DNA of 64,000 nucleotides, from assembly GCA_030682835.1 (NCBI GenBank), contig JAUXNG010000074.1, positions 1 through 64,000 of the forward strand, in the 5' to 3' direction. This DNA is from Hydrogenophaga sp. GTDB taxonomy: Bacteria; Pseudomonadota; Gammaproteobacteria; Burkholderiales; Burkholderiaceae_C. The translations under genes and the position numbers were made by a program. Below are positions 43,410 to 54,057 of this stretch, piece by piece. The notes beneath the pieces were generated by a model, which searched no databases, was not told the DNA's origin, and was given only the letters and a program-made list of their open reading frames with translations. How positions within the stretch are numbered: the stretch's first letter is position 1; each line of letters opens with the position of its first letter.

Positions 43410-44651
43410 ATGACCACCCTCGGAACCCCCCTTTCGCCTTCCGCCACCCGCGTCATGCTGCTGGGTTCGGGGGAGCTCGGCAAAGAAGTGCTCATTGCGC
43501 TGCAGCGCCTGGGCGTGGAAACCATTGCGGTCGACCGCTACGAACACGCGCCCGGCCAGCAGGTGGCGCACCATGCGCGCACCATCACCATGAGCGACGC
43601 GGCGCAGCTGAAAGCGCTGATCGAGGCCGAGCGCCCCCACCTCGTGGTGCCCGAGATCGAGGCGATTGCCACGCCCGCGCTGCAGGAACTGGAGGCGGCG
43701 GGTGTGGTGCGCGTGGTGCCCACGGCCCGTGCCGCGCGCCTGACCATGGACCGCGAAGGCATCCGGCGCCTGGCCGCCGAGACGCTGGGCCTGCCGACCA
43801 GCCCCTACCGTTTTTGCGATTCGCTGGACGAACTGCGGGCCGCCATTGATGGCGAGCAGGGCGCGGCCGGCATCGGTTATCCCTGCATCGTCAAGCCGGT
43901 GATGAGCAGCAGCGGCAAAGGCCAGAGCAAGATCGATGGACCGGCCGACGTGCAGACTGCGTGGGACTACGCCATGGCCGGTGGGCGCGTGGGCCCGGGC
44001 CGGGTGATCGTGGAAGGCTTCATCGACTTCGACTACGAAATCACCCAGCTCACGGTGCGGGCGCGCGGCGCCAGCGGCGAAATCGAGACCCATTTCTGCG
44101 ATCCCATCGGCCATGTGCAGGTGAGCGGTGACTACGTGGAAAGCTGGCAGCCCCACCCCATGACACCCGCCGCCCAGGCCGAGTCGCGCCGCGTGGCCAA
44201 GGCCGTCACCGATAACCTGGGCCAGGGCCTGGACGGTGAACCATCGGGCCTGGGCCTCTACGGCGTGGAGCTGTTCGTCAAGGGCGACCAGGTGTGGTTC
44301 AGCGAGGTCAGCCCGCGCCCGCACGACACTGGCATGGTGACCATGGTCACGCAGTGGCAGAACGAATTTGAGCTGCACGCCCGCGCCATCCTGGGCCTGC
44401 CCGTGAGCACCGCGCTGAAGAGCCCGGGGGCCAGCGCCGTGATCTACGGCGGCGTGGACGCTACCGGCATCGTGTTCGACGGCGTGGACGAAGCCCTGCG
44501 CGTGCCCAACAGTGAGGTCCGCCTGTTCGGCAAGCCCGAGAGCTTCGTGAAGCGCCGCATGGGCGTGGCCCTGGTGCACGACGCCGATGTGGACACCGCC
44601 CGCACCCAGGCCAAGCTGGCGGCGTCGAAAGTCAAACCCCGCACGGCGTGA
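43410..44651 (+). CDS. purT: Formate-dependent phosphoribosylglycinamide formyltransferase 2
   Basis: A 413-residue ATP-grasp enzyme that formylates GAR with formate and ATP in purine synthesis. The start at 43410 ([20 protein letters not shown]) has a CAGGAG site. It contains [40 protein letters not shown] (ATP-binding Lys), then [20 protein letters not shown] and [20 protein letters not shown]. The length matches E. coli PurT. The stop is close to the small membrane protein gene that follows. Confidence 0.96.
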   Translation: MTTLGTPLSPSATRVMLLGSGELGKEVLIALQRLGVETIAVDRYEHAPGQQVAHHARTITMSDAAQLKALIEAERPHLVVPEIEAIATPALQELEAAGVVRVVPTARAARLTMDREGIRRLAAETLGLPTSPYRFCDSLDELRAAIDGEQGAAGIGYPCIVKPVMSSSGKGQSKIDGPADVQTAWDYAMAGGRVGPGRVIVEGFIDFDYEITQLTVRARGASGEIETHFCDPIGHVQVSGDYVESWQPHPMTPAAQAESRRVAKAVTDNLGQGLDGEPSGLGLYGVELFVKGDQVWFSEVSPRPHDTGMVTMVTQWQNEFELHARAILGLPVSTALKSPGASAVIYGGVDATGIVFDGVDEALRVPNSEVRLFGKPESFVKRRMGVALVHDADVDTARTQAKLAASKVKPRTA

Positions 44652-44692
44652 GCGCGGCAGGCCCCAAGGGCGCTTCGGTGAGGGCCACTGGC

Positions 44693-44971
44693 ATGACCCG
44701 ACCGGTCAAATGGCTGTTCACCGCCATTTCGGCGGTCATGGCGCTGGCCAGCGCCGCGGTCATCGTGACCGAGGTGCGCACCGCCTCCACGCGCTACGAG
44801 GGCATCGTCACCGTGGTCGGTGACGACGCGGTGTGGGTCGGCCAGACCGGTTTGCTCCTGGCGGCCCTGCCGCTGGCGGTGTGGCTGCCACCCCGCTGGC
44901 TCGGCCCAGTGCTCACCGCTTGGTGGATCGCGCTGATGTTGTGGGTGTTCGGGACCGTGTTTGGGCGCTAG
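44693..44971 (+). CDS. Small membrane protein
   Basis: 92 residues from the ATG at 44693 (MTRPVKWLFTAISAVMALAS); a GTG at 44648 overlapping the purT stop would add 15 residues. Three hydrophobic segments are visible: LFTAISAVMALASAAVIV, GLLLAALPLAVWL and VLTAWWIALMLWVFGTVF. No family recognised. It shares the purT transcript by position. A repeat element follows it but belongs, by orientation, to the minus-strand permease gene. Confidence 0.6.
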   Translation: MTRPVKWLFTAISAVMALASAAVIVTEVRTASTRYEGIVTVVGDDAVWVGQTGLLLAALPLAVWLPPRWLGPVLTAWWIALMLWVFGTVFGR

Positions 44972-45011
44972 AGCCCGATACCTGTAGCCGGAGTGACGCG
45001 ACCCGAACCCA

Positions 45012-45099
45012 GGATGCGGTGGAACCGGCTTGGCCGGGCCACAGGCATCGCCCCCTGGAGGGGGTGACGCGCCCCAAGGCGCGGCGCGGGGGTGGGCTC
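45012..45099 (-). repeat. Stop-codon-associated intergenic element, copy 6
   Basis: On the minus strand it starts a few bases after the TAG of the MacB-like permease gene (CCCACCCCCGCGCCGC). It carries CCCCCTCCAGGGGGC and a diverged CCGGCCAAGCCGG dyad. It lies between two converging genes; only the permease gene's stop is adjacent in the standard orientation. Confidence 0.8.
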
Positions 45100-45101
45100 A
45101 T

Positions 45102-46310
45102 CTACTCATGCCGCAGCGCGTCGATCGGGTTCAGCCGGGCGGCCCGGCGTGCCGGGAAGTAGCCGAACAGCACGCCGATGCCCGCCGAGAACACGAAGCT
45201 CAGCAGATTCACGCCCGGGTTGAATACGTAGGGCACGTTCATGACGCTGGACAGGCCAATGGACGCCACCGTGGCCAGCACGATGCCGATCACGCCGCCC
45301 AGGGCGGCCAGCACCACCGCCTCGATCAGGAACTGCAGCAGCACCTCGCGCTCCAGCGCGCCGATGGCCAGGCGCAGGCCGATCTCGCGGGTGCGCTCGG
45401 TCACGCTCACCAGCATGATGTTCATGATGCCGATGCCGCCCACCAGCAGGCTCACCGCGGCCACCGCGCCCAGCAGGGTGGTCAGCACCCGGGTGGTGCC
45501 CGAGAGGGTGTCGGCCAGCTGCTTGGTGTCGAGCACGTTGAAGTTGTCTTCGTCGGTGTCGGCCAGCTTGCGGCGCTCGCGCAGCAGCTGGCTGAGGCTG
45601 GCCTTCACGCGGTCCGGGTCGCTGCCGTCTTCCATGGACACCAGCAGCGTGTTCACGCGGGTGTTGCCGGTCAGGCGGCGCTGCAGCGTTTTCAGGGGCA
45701 CGAGCACGGTGTCGTCCTGGTCGTTGCCGAAGGCGCCCTGGCCTTTTGAACCCAGGATGCCGATCACCTCGCACGACATCTGCCGCAGCCGCAGCGGTTC
45801 GCCCAGCGCCTCGCGGTTGCCGAAAAGCTCTCGGCGCACCGTCTCGCCGATCAGGCACACGGCCGAGCCCGCGCGCAGTTCGTCGGCACTGAAGATGCGG
45901 CCGCTGGCCACGCGCCAGTTGCCGGTGACCAGCCAGTCGTTGGTGCTGCCGATCACGCTGCTCGACCAGTTGCGGCCATTGGCCACCACGGTGGCGCCGG
46001 TGCGGGCTTCTGGTGCCACCGCGTTGATGCCGCCGATCTGCGTGGCGATGGCCTCGGCGTCCGTGTCCTTGAAGGCCGGCGCACTGGCGCCGCTGCCGCC
46101 CGGGCCCAGGCGCTGACCGGGCCGCACCTGCAGCAGGTTGGTGCCCAGGCCGGCGATCTGGTTCTGCACCGCCAGGGTCGCGCCGTTGCCCAGCGTCACC
46201 ATGGTGATGACCGCGCTCACGCCGATCACGATGCCCAGGATGGTGAGGAAAGAGCGCAGCAGGTTGCGCCGGATCGAGCGCAGCGCCAGCAGCAGGGTGT
46301 TGGCCCACAT
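45102..46310 (-). CDS. MacB-type ABC transporter permease
   Basis: 402 residues with the four-helix MacB/FtsX topology. One N-terminal helix (SFLTILGIVIGVSAVITMVT) is followed by a periplasmic MacB_PCD domain (about residues 45-260), then three helices including LLVGGIGIMNIMLVSVTERT and REIGLRLAIGALEREVLLQF. It ends FGYFPARRAARLNPIDALRH. It is the membrane half of a MacB split into two genes. It starts 2 bases after the ATPase stop, so the two are coupled. Confidence 0.92.
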   Translation of the reverse strand: MWANTLLLALRSIRRNLLRSFLTILGIVIGVSAVITMVTLGNGATLAVQNQIAGLGTNLLQVRPGQRLGPGGSGASAPAFKDTDAEAIATQIGGINAVAPEARTGATVVANGRNWSSSVIGSTNDWLVTGNWRVASGRIFSADELRAGSAVCLIGETVRRELFGNREALGEPLRLRQMSCEVIGILGSKGQGAFGNDQDDTVLVPLKTLQRRLTGNTRVNTLLVSMEDGSDPDRVKASLSQLLRERRKLADTDEDNFNVLDTKQLADTLSGTTRVLTTLLGAVAAVSLLVGGIGIMNIMLVSVTERTREIGLRLAIGALEREVLLQFLIEAVVLAALGGVIGIVLATVASIGLSSVMNVPYVFNPGVNLLSFVFSAGIGVLFGYFPARRAARLNPIDALRHE

Positions 46311-46312
46311 GC

Positions 46313-47121
<809 letters not shown>

Positions 47122-47125
<4 letters not shown>

Positions 47126-48471
47126 CGAGCCCTCGCCTCGCCGCTGCGCTGGTCGGTGATCACGGCCAGGCCTTCTTCCACGCCTTCGCCGCTGACCTCG
47201 GTCATGCGCCCGTCGCTGATGCCGGTTTTCACCGGCAGCGCCACCGGCTCGCCGTCGCGCAGCACCCAGACCTGGCGCATGCCCGGGGCCCGGCCGCCGG
47301 GGCTTTCGCCGGCGCGGCGCGGGCTTCCCGTGCGCGGCATGCGCGGCATCAGGGTGGAGAGCACATTGCTCCCGCCCGACGCGGCCGGTGCGCTGGCCCC
47401 CGCCTGAGCGGGCGAAAAACGCAGCGCGGTGTTGGGCACCAGCAGCACGCCGGTGCGTTCGGTGGCCACGATGGTGGCGGCGGCCGTCATGCCTGGGCGC
47501 AGGCTCAGGTCGGTGTTGTCCACATCCAGCGTGGTCACGTAGGTCACCACGTTGTCGGTCTTGGTGGACCCGAAGGCCACGCGCCGGATCGTGGCCGGGT
47601 AGCGCCGCGCCGGGTAGGCGCTGACAGTGAAGCTCGCTTTCTGGCCGGCCTGCACGGCGCCCACGTCGGCCTCGTCCACGCTCACTTCCAGGCGCAGCTG
47701 CGCCAGGTTTTCCGCGATGGTGAACAGCGTGACGGCCTGCAGCGAGGCCGCCACCGCATTGCCCGGATCGACCGAGCGGGCGAGCACCACGCCGTCAATG
47801 GGCGAGCGGATGGAAGCCTTGGAGAGGTTGGTCTCGTCGGTGGACAGGGTGGCGCGGGCGGCGGCCACGTTGGCGCGGGCGCTGGCCTCGGCGGCCACGG
47901 CCCGCTCGACCCCGGCGCGCGCGGTGTCCAGCTCGGCGGCCGAGGGCACCTTGCCGCCCGAGAGGCGGGCCACTTCCTCGAAGCGGGCCAGCGTGGCTTT
48001 CGCTTCCTGCACGGTGGCGCTGCTCTGGGCCAGCTGCGCCTGCGACGACGCGAGCGCAGCGCGGGAGCGCAACACCTGGTCGGTGAGTTTGGCGGTGTCC
48101 AGTTCCACCAGCACCTGCCCGACCCTCACGCGGTCGTTCACGTCCACCAGCACCCGCTTGACCGTGCCCGACAGCTCGCTGCCGATGGTCACCGCCCGGG
48201 TGGGTTGCAGGGTGCCATTGGCCGACACGGTGAGGGTGAGGTCGCCCTGACGCACCGCTTCCGTCACATACACCGGGGCGGCCTTGGCCTTGCGCTGGGC
48301 CTGCGTGTAGTAGAGCGCGCCGCCGATCAGCAGCACGGCCACCAGCACGGTCCAGAGTTTGGAAAGCAGTCGCCAGCGCGAGGGCCGTTCTTCGCCCAGC
48401 AGTTCGTCGAGTCGTTGGTCGTCCGCGCCTGGGGTGGCGGCACGGGTGGCGGGCAATTGGGGGTCGGTCAT
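47122..48471 (-). CDS. MacA-like periplasmic adaptor (membrane fusion protein)
   Basis: 449 residues. One N-terminal transmembrane segment (LLSKLWTVLVAVLLIGGALYY) precedes a lipoyl-like half-motif (VTIGSELSGTVKRVLVDVND), a coiled coil with VQEAKATLARFEEVARLSGG, the second lipoyl half (SIRSPIDGVVLARSVDPGNA) and a beta-barrel (VDEADVGAVQAGQKASFTVS). This is the MacA order. It would join the MacB-like inner-membrane pump to the outer-membrane channel encoded upstream. It lies 17 bases after that gene. Confidence 0.92.
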
Positions 48472-48488
48472 GGCGGGGTGGCGGCTTG

Positions 48489-49943
48489 TCAGGGTGAGCG
48501 CGGTGTGGCCGGCGCGGGGATGTTGTCAGGTGCTTCGGGTGTCCAGCCGCCGCCCAGTGCTTTGTACAGGCGCACATGGTCGGCGCTGAGCGTGGCGCGC
48601 ACGCTGGCCACGCTGTCCTGGGTGGCCAGCAGGGTGCGCTGCGTGTCGAGCACGGCCCGGAAATCGATCAGGCCGCTGCTGTAACGCTGGCGCGCCAGCA
48701 GTTCGGCGTTGGCCGCTGCGGCCGACGCCGCTTCCAGGCGTGCCAGCCGCTCCCGGTTGCCCTGCAGCGCCACCAGCGCGTCTTCCACGTCTTTCAGCGC
48801 GGCGAGCACCGCCCCCTCGTACGCCACGCGGGCCTGCTCCAGCGCCGCGTCCTGGGCGCGCACCCGGGCGCGCCCCGCGCCGCCGTCAAACAGCGGCGCC
48901 GACACACTGGCCAGCAGGGCGTTCGCCACCGATGCGCCGCTGGTCAGCGAGCCCAGCGCCAGCGCCGAGAGCCCGAGCGAGCCGCTGAGGCGGAAACTGG
49001 GCTGGCGCGCCGCTTCGGCCTGCGCAACGCGGGCCAGGGCCGCCTCGATGCGCCACTCGGCCGTGCGCACATCGGGCCGCTGGCGCAGGGTGTCGGCGGG
49101 GAAGGCGAGTGCCAGTGCGGCCGGCGCCTGCGGAACGGGAGCGGGCTCGACCAGCCGGGCCTGCAGGCGCCCGGGGGCCTCACCGGTGAGCACCGCCAGG
49201 CCGTTGGCCGCCTGCGCCACGCCGGTCTGCAGCGCCGGGATCTGCGCCGCGGTCTGCTCGCTCGCGGCCAGCGCCTGTTCCACATCCAGCGAAGACGCCA
49301 GGCCCGCCTGCGTGCGCCAGCGGGTAATCTGCAGGGTTTCGGTCTGCGCCGCGAGGTTGCGGCGCGCAATGTCCAGGCGGGTCTGCAGGCTGCGCAGTTC
49401 GATGTAGGTCAGCGCCACCTCGGCCGCCAGCGATACCTGCACCTGGCCCAGGTTCGCGGCAGAGGCCAGCGCGTCGGCCTCGCTGGCGTCCAGGCCCCGT
49501 CGGTTGCCGCCGAACACGTCGGGCTCCCAGCTCGCGTCGAAGCCGGCCTGGAAGCGGTTGGTGGCGTCGTTGCCGCCCGACACGCCGCGCTGCGCCGAGC
49601 CAGAGGCGCCGAGCGACGGCCCCATGCCGGCCTGCTGCACATCGCGCAGCGCCCGCGCCTGCAGCAAGGCAGCCTGCGCACTGCGAACGCTGGTGTTGGC
49701 CAGCAGCGCCTGTGTGACCAGCTCGCTCAGCAGCGGGTCGTCAAACCGCTGCCACCACTGGCCCAGTGCCGTGGGCAGCTGGCCAGCGTCTGCCGGCGCG
49801 GCCGCCGCGCTCCAGCTGCCTGGTACGGCGGTGGCGGTTGCTCGGGAGCCGGAGGCGAGCGGGGTGGCGCAGGCGGCCAGCAGGACCACACTGGCCAGGG
49901 CGACGAGGGATGCAGAAAGGCGGGGAGTGGGGCGCAGGTTCAT
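48489..49943 (-). CDS. NodT-family outer-membrane efflux lipoprotein (TolC-like)
   Basis: 484 residues. Lipobox VVLLAACATPLASG follows a signal helix. Two TolC-type repeats are visible: QWWQRFDDPLLSELVTQALL at the start and the second-half RQRPDVRTAEWRIEAALARV, with long coiled-coil helices after each. The length is usual for NodT/OprM channels. It is the first gene of a four-gene efflux operon (channel, adaptor, ATPase, permease). A perfect 7-base inverted repeat lies 12 bases upstream of its start. Confidence 0.92.
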   Translation of the reverse strand: MNLRPTPRLSASLVALASVVLLAACATPLASGSRATATAVPGSWSAAAAPADAGQLPTALGQWWQRFDDPLLSELVTQALLANTSVRSAQAALLQARALRDVQQAGMGPSLGASGSAQRGVSGGNDATNRFQAGFDASWEPDVFGGNRRGLDASEADALASAANLGQVQVSLAAEVALTYIELRSLQTRLDIARRNLAAQTETLQITRWRTQAGLASSLDVEQALAASEQTAAQIPALQTGVAQAANGLAVLTGEAPGRLQARLVEPAPVPQAPAALALAFPADTLRQRPDVRTAEWRIEAALARVAQAEAARQPSFRLSGSLGLSALALGSLTSGASVANALLASVSAPLFDGGAGRARVRAQDAALEQARVAYEGAVLAALKDVEDALVALQGNRERLARLEAASAAAANAELLARQRYSSGLIDFRAVLDTQRTLLATQDSVASVRATLSADHVRLYKALGGGWTPEAPDNIPAPATPRSP

Positions 49944-49954
49944 GGTGTTCGTTC

Positions 49955-49971
49955 AGCGTACCGCGTACGCT
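49955..49971. promoter_or_regulatory. Candidate operator of the efflux operon
   Basis: AGCGTAC, CGC, GTACGCT: a perfect 7-3-7 dyad, 12 bases upstream of the channel gene's ATG. Such symmetry next to an efflux operon suggests a TetR- or MarR-type repressor site. No regulator gene is adjacent. Confidence 0.6.
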
Positions 49972-50132
49972 ACTGTTCCATTGTGCGCAAACGCATGCAG
50001 TGAACCGTGACTCAAGAGTGAAGTTCCGGTAAAGCCCGGGGTCATGCGACGCGAGACCATCATTGCCTCAGGGTTGGCGCCCGGGGTTCCTTGTACGCCG
50101 TGATCGAGCCCTTGGATCATGGCGCCGGTTGC

Positions 50133-51632
50133 CTACTGGAACGCCACCTCGGCGAAGCTGCGCAACTTGCGGCTGTGCAGCTGCTCCACGCCACCCTCGC
50201 GCAGCCGCTCCACCGCGCGGATGCCGATGCGCAGGTGCTGGTCGACCCGCTCGCGGTAGAAGTGGTTGGCCATGCCCGGCAGCTTGATCTCGCCGTGCAG
50301 CGGTTTGTCGCTCACGCAGAGTAGGGTGCCGTAGGGCACACGGAAGCGAAAGCCGTTGGCCGCGATGGTTGCGCTTTCCATGTCGAGCGCCACGGCGCGC
50401 GATTGTGAGAACCGCCGCTGCGGCGTGTTGTCGGGCAGCAGTTCCCAGTTGCGGTTGTCGGTGCTGGCCACGGTGCCGGTGCGCATGATGCGCTTGACTT
50501 CGGCCGGTGCCACGCCGGTCACGTCGGCCACGGCGCCTTCCAGCGCCAGCTGGATTTCGGCCAGCGCGGGGATGGGCACCCACAGCGGCAGTTCTTCGTC
50601 CAGCACGTGGTCTTCTCGCACGTAGGCGTGGGCCAGCACATAGTCGCCCAGCTGCTGGCTGTTGCGCAGGCCGGCGCAGTGGCCGAGCATGAGCCAGGCG
50701 TGCGGGCGCAGCACGGCGATGTGGTCGGTGATGGTTTTGGCGTTGGCCGGTCCCACGCCGATGTTGACCATGGTGATGCCCGTGCGGTCGGCGCGCACGA
50801 GGTGGTAGCCCGGCATCTGTGGCAGCCGGGGCGGCTGTGCGCCCAGCTCGTCGCCCGCCAGTGGCGGCGTCCCGGCGCGGCGGGTGACCACATTGCCCGG
50901 TTCGACGAAGGCGATGTATTCGCTGTCGGCGCGCGCCATTTCGGCGTGGCCGAGCTTGATGAACTCGTCGATGTAGAACTGGTAGTTGGTGAACAGCACG
51001 AAGTTCTGGAACCACTCGGGCGCGGTGCCTGTGTAGTGGCGCAGGCGCTGCAGCGAGTAGTCCACCCGCGGGGCGGTGAACAGCGAGAGCGGGTGGGCCT
51101 CACCGGCGCGCGGCTCGTGCGTGCCGTTGGCTATGCCGTCGTCCATGGTGGTGAGGTCGGGCAGGTCGAACACGTCGCGCATGAGGGCGCGGCGCGCGGC
51201 GCTCAGGCTGCCCTCCACATGCTCGTGCTCGGCAAACGAAAAGTGGATCGGAATGGGCTGCGCGCTCACGCCCACTTCCAGCTCGCCCCCGTGGTTGGCA
51301 AGCAGCAGTCGGAACTGCTGCAGCAGGTAGCCGGCGTACAGGTCGGGCCGGGTCACGGTGGTCTCGAAGCGGCCGGCACCGGCCACGAAGCCGTAGCTCA
51401 GGCGACTGGTGGGCGCGCTGCTCTGGTGTGAGACGCTGTGCGTGTGCAGGCGCACGAAGGGGTAGCAGGCGCGCACATGCTGGCCGCCGAAATCATGGCC
51501 GTCGACAAAACCGCGCATGGCCTGGCGCAGGTGGTCGATCGACTGCTGGTAGATGCGCTGCACCTGGGCCAGGGCGGCGGCCGGGTCGTTGAAGAAGGCG
51601 GAGGGGGTCGGGTCGGGCGTGGTGATCTGCAT
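50133..51632 (-). CDS. amn: AMP nucleosidase
   Basis: A 499-residue enzyme that hydrolyses AMP to adenine and ribose 5-phosphate. The start at 51632 (MQITTPDPTPSAFFNDPAAA) was chosen; an in-frame ATG at 51656 lies inside a palindrome. The N-terminal Amn domain has HDFGGQHVRACYPFVRLHTH, and the C-terminal nucleoside-phosphorylase-like domain has GITMVNIGVGPANAKTITDH, LMLGHCAGLRNSQQLGDYVL and ALDMESATIAANGFRFRVPY. The length agrees with proteobacterial Amn proteins. Confidence 0.95.
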   Translation of the reverse strand: MQITTPDPTPSAFFNDPAAALAQVQRIYQQSIDHLRQAMRGFVDGHDFGGQHVRACYPFVRLHTHSVSHQSSAPTSRLSYGFVAGAGRFETTVTRPDLYAGYLLQQFRLLLANHGGELEVGVSAQPIPIHFSFAEHEHVEGSLSAARRALMRDVFDLPDLTTMDDGIANGTHEPRAGEAHPLSLFTAPRVDYSLQRLRHYTGTAPEWFQNFVLFTNYQFYIDEFIKLGHAEMARADSEYIAFVEPGNVVTRRAGTPPLAGDELGAQPPRLPQMPGYHLVRADRTGITMVNIGVGPANAKTITDHIAVLRPHAWLMLGHCAGLRNSQQLGDYVLAHAYVREDHVLDEELPLWVPIPALAEIQLALEGAVADVTGVAPAEVKRIMRTGTVASTDNRNWELLPDNTPQRRFSQSRAVALDMESATIAANGFRFRVPYGTLLCVSDKPLHGEIKLPGMANHFYRERVDQHLRIGIRAVERLREGGVEQLHSRKLRSFAEVAFQ

Positions 51633-51640
51633 GGTCTTAT

Positions 51641-51655
51641 TGTGTCGCCGACACA
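51641..51655. promoter_or_regulatory. Palindrome upstream of amn
   Basis: TGTGTCG, C, CGACACA: a perfect 7-1-7 dyad, 8 bases upstream of the chosen amn start, in the 63-base gap behind the glutathione reductase gene. Its position suits a translational or transcriptional control site; no purine-repressor consensus is recognisable. Confidence 0.45.
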
Positions 51656-51695
51656 TGTGGATACCGTGACGGGCGGGCCCAGGCCCGCCGCCGGC

Positions 51696-53096
51696 TCAGC
51701 GGGCTGGCTCGCGCATGGTGACGAACTCTTCGGCCGCGGTGGGGTGGATGCCGATGGTGCTGTCGAAAACCGCCTTGGTGGCGCCCGCCTTCATGGCCAC
51801 CGCAAAGCCCTGCACGATCTCGCCGGCCTCGGTGCCCACCATGTGCAGGCCCACCACGCGGTCGCTGGCGGTGTCCACGATGAGCTTCATGAGCGTGCGC
51901 TCGCTGCTGCCCGAGAGCGTGTGCTTCAAGGCCTTGAACTCGCTTCGGAAGACGGTGATATGCCCGAACTTCTCGCGCGCCTCGGCCTCGCTGTGGCCCA
52001 CCGTGCCCACATTGGGGTGGGTGAAGATGGCCGTGGGCACAAACTCGTAGCTCATGCTGCGCGGCGGTTTGCCGGCAGCAGGGCCGAACAGCTGGTCCAC
52101 CACCACCATGGCCTCGCCCAGCGCCACCGGCGTGAGCTGCAGGCGGTTGGTGACGTCGCCCACCGCGAAGATGGACGGCACGTTGGTGCGGTAGTGCGCG
52201 TCCACGACCACCGCACCCTGTTTGCCCTGCGCCACGCCCACGGTCTCCAGGCCCAGGCCCTTGACGTTGGGCACGCGACCGGTGGCGTAGAGCACGGCGT
52301 CGGCCATCACGGTGTTGCCGCCTTCCAGCTCCACCCGCAGGCCCTCGGCGGTCTTGCGCACATCCACCACGTCGGTGCCCAGGCGCAGGTCCACGCCGGC
52401 CTTCACCATCTCGGCCGCCACGAAGTGGCGCACCTCGTCGTCGAAGCCGCGCAGGATCTGCTCGCCGCGGTAGAGCTGCGTCACTTTCGAGCCCAGCCCG
52501 TTGAAGATGGACGCGAATTCACTGGCGATGTAGCCGCCGCCCACCACCACCAGGCGCTGCGGGAAGGGCTCCAGGTCGAAGATCTCGTTGGAGGTGATCA
52601 CATGCTCGCGGCCCACAAAGTGGGGCACGTGCGGCGTGCCGCCCGTGGCGATCAGGATGTGCTTCGCGGTGTAGCTCTGATGTCCCGGCGATCCGTCGGC
52701 GTTGAGCGTGGCCAGCGTCAGTGCGTGCTCGCCGTCGATGCGCGCAAAGCCGTTGAGCACGGTCACGCCCGAGCCACGCAGCAGGTTGCCGTAGACCGTG
52801 TTGAGGCGGCTGATCTCCGTGGCGCGGTTGGCTTTGAGGGTGCCCCAGTTGAGCGTGGGGGCCGGGCCTTCCCAACCAAAGCCGTGCGATTCGTGCGCCG
52901 CGTCGGCGTAGTGGGCGGCGTAGCTGTACAGCTTCTTCGGGATGCAGCCCACGTTCACGCAGGTGCCGCCCAGACCGTCGGTACCCAAAGTTTCCGCCAG
53001 CGCCACGCGGGCGCCGCGCTGCGCGGCCATGCGGGCGGCGCGCACGCCGCCGCTGCCGCCACCGATCACAAACAGGTCGAAGTCATGGGTGCTCAT
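51696..53096 (-). CDS. gor: Glutathione-disulfide reductase
   Basis: A 466-residue FAD/NADPH oxidoreductase. FAD motif FDLFVIGGGSGGVRAARMAA, then the redox disulfide Cys46/Cys51 in GGTCVNVGCIPKK. The NADPH-binding VVVGGGYIASEFASIFNGLG and the dimer-interface His in TIGIHPTAAEEFVTMREPAR complete the family pattern. It regenerates reduced glutathione. It lies on the same strand 63 bases before amn and is divergent from the SDR gene. Confidence 0.95.
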   Translation of the reverse strand: MSTHDFDLFVIGGGSGGVRAARMAAQRGARVALAETLGTDGLGGTCVNVGCIPKKLYSYAAHYADAAHESHGFGWEGPAPTLNWGTLKANRATEISRLNTVYGNLLRGSGVTVLNGFARIDGEHALTLATLNADGSPGHQSYTAKHILIATGGTPHVPHFVGREHVITSNEIFDLEPFPQRLVVVGGGYIASEFASIFNGLGSKVTQLYRGEQILRGFDDEVRHFVAAEMVKAGVDLRLGTDVVDVRKTAEGLRVELEGGNTVMADAVLYATGRVPNVKGLGLETVGVAQGKQGAVVVDAHYRTNVPSIFAVGDVTNRLQLTPVALGEAMVVVDQLFGPAAGKPPRSMSYEFVPTAIFTHPNVGTVGHSEAEAREKFGHITVFRSEFKALKHTLSGSSERTLMKLIVDTASDRVVGLHMVGTEAGEIVQGFAVAMKAGATKAVFDSTIGIHPTAAEEFVTMREPAR

Positions 53097-53265
53097 CTCT
53101 GGATCCTTGGCTAACTGGGCGCGGCGTCACACGACGCACGCCAGTGGTTGTGCATGTTACGCGGGCATGCCGGCCGCCGCGTTGATGCGCATCATGGGCC
53201 GCCAGCGGCAGGGGCCATGGCCGGGCTGGCTCCCGGTGGGCGGCCCCGCTCACCATAATGCGCCG

Positions 53266-54036
53266 ATGCCCAGCCCAAACGACGCCTCCGAAACCACCCC
53301 CTTGAGTGCCGGCGTTACCGGCACCGCGCCTGGCCTCACCGTGGTGCTGGGTGGCACGGGCGGTATCGGGGCGGCCCTGGTCGAAGCGCTGAGCGCGCGT
53401 GGCGAGCAGGTGCTGGAACTTGGGCGGCGCACCGTGCCGCGGCTGGACTACGCCGAAGAATCCAGCGTGGCCGACGCCGCGCAGTTCCTGCAGCAGCAGC
53501 TGGCGCAGCGTGGCCAGACGCTGACCCGCCTGATCGTGGCCACCGGTTTCCTGCACGGCGAGACCGCCAGCGGCCAGCAGGCAGAGCCTGAGCGCTCATG
53601 GAAGCACCTGAGCGCCGACGCGCTCAGCCACAGTTTCCAGGTCAACGCGATCGGCCCTGCGCTGGTGATGCGGCATTTCCTGCCGCTGCTGCCGCGCCAG
53701 GGGCCTTGCGTGGCGGCTTTTCTGTCGGCCCGCGTGGGCAGCATCGGCGACAACGCGCTGGGCGGCTGGTACGCCTACCGCGCTTCCAAGGCCGCGCTCA
53801 ACCAGCTGGTGCGCACGGCGTCCATCGAACTCGCGCGGCGCAACCGCCAGGCGGTCTGCATGGCCTTGCACCCCGGCACGGTGGACACGGGCCTGTCGCA
53901 ACCCTTCGCCAAGACCGGCCTGCAGGTGCGACCTCCGGCAGAAGCCGCGGCGGAGCTGCTGGCGGTGCTCGACGGCCTCACGGCGGCTGATACCGGTGGC
54001 TTCCGGGACCACCGGGGGCAGGTCGTCCCCTGGTGA
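53266..54036 (+). CDS. Short-chain dehydrogenase/reductase family protein
   Basis: 256 residues from the ATG at 53266 (MPSPNDASETTPLSAGVTGT). The nucleotide-binding motif is VVLGGTGGIGAALVEALSAR and the catalytic motif is YAYRASKAALNQLVRTASIE (Tyr and Lys). The segment VNAIGPALVMRHFLPLL and HPGTVDTGLSQPF resemble the CsgA/short SDR group. The N-terminal 20 residues are Ser/Thr-rich and atypical, so a later start is possible though none with a good ribosome site was seen. Substrate unknown. It converges on the hemerythrin gene. Confidence 0.87.
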   Translation: MPSPNDASETTPLSAGVTGTAPGLTVVLGGTGGIGAALVEALSARGEQVLELGRRTVPRLDYAEESSVADAAQFLQQQLAQRGQTLTRLIVATGFLHGETASGQQAEPERSWKHLSADALSHSFQVNAIGPALVMRHFLPLLPRQGPCVAAFLSARVGSIGDNALGGWYAYRASKAALNQLVRTASIELARRNRQAVCMALHPGTVDTGLSQPFAKTGLQVRPPAEAAAELLAVLDGLTAADTGGFRDHRGQVVPW

Positions 54037-54057
54037 GTTCCCGCCGGCCGCGGCGAC

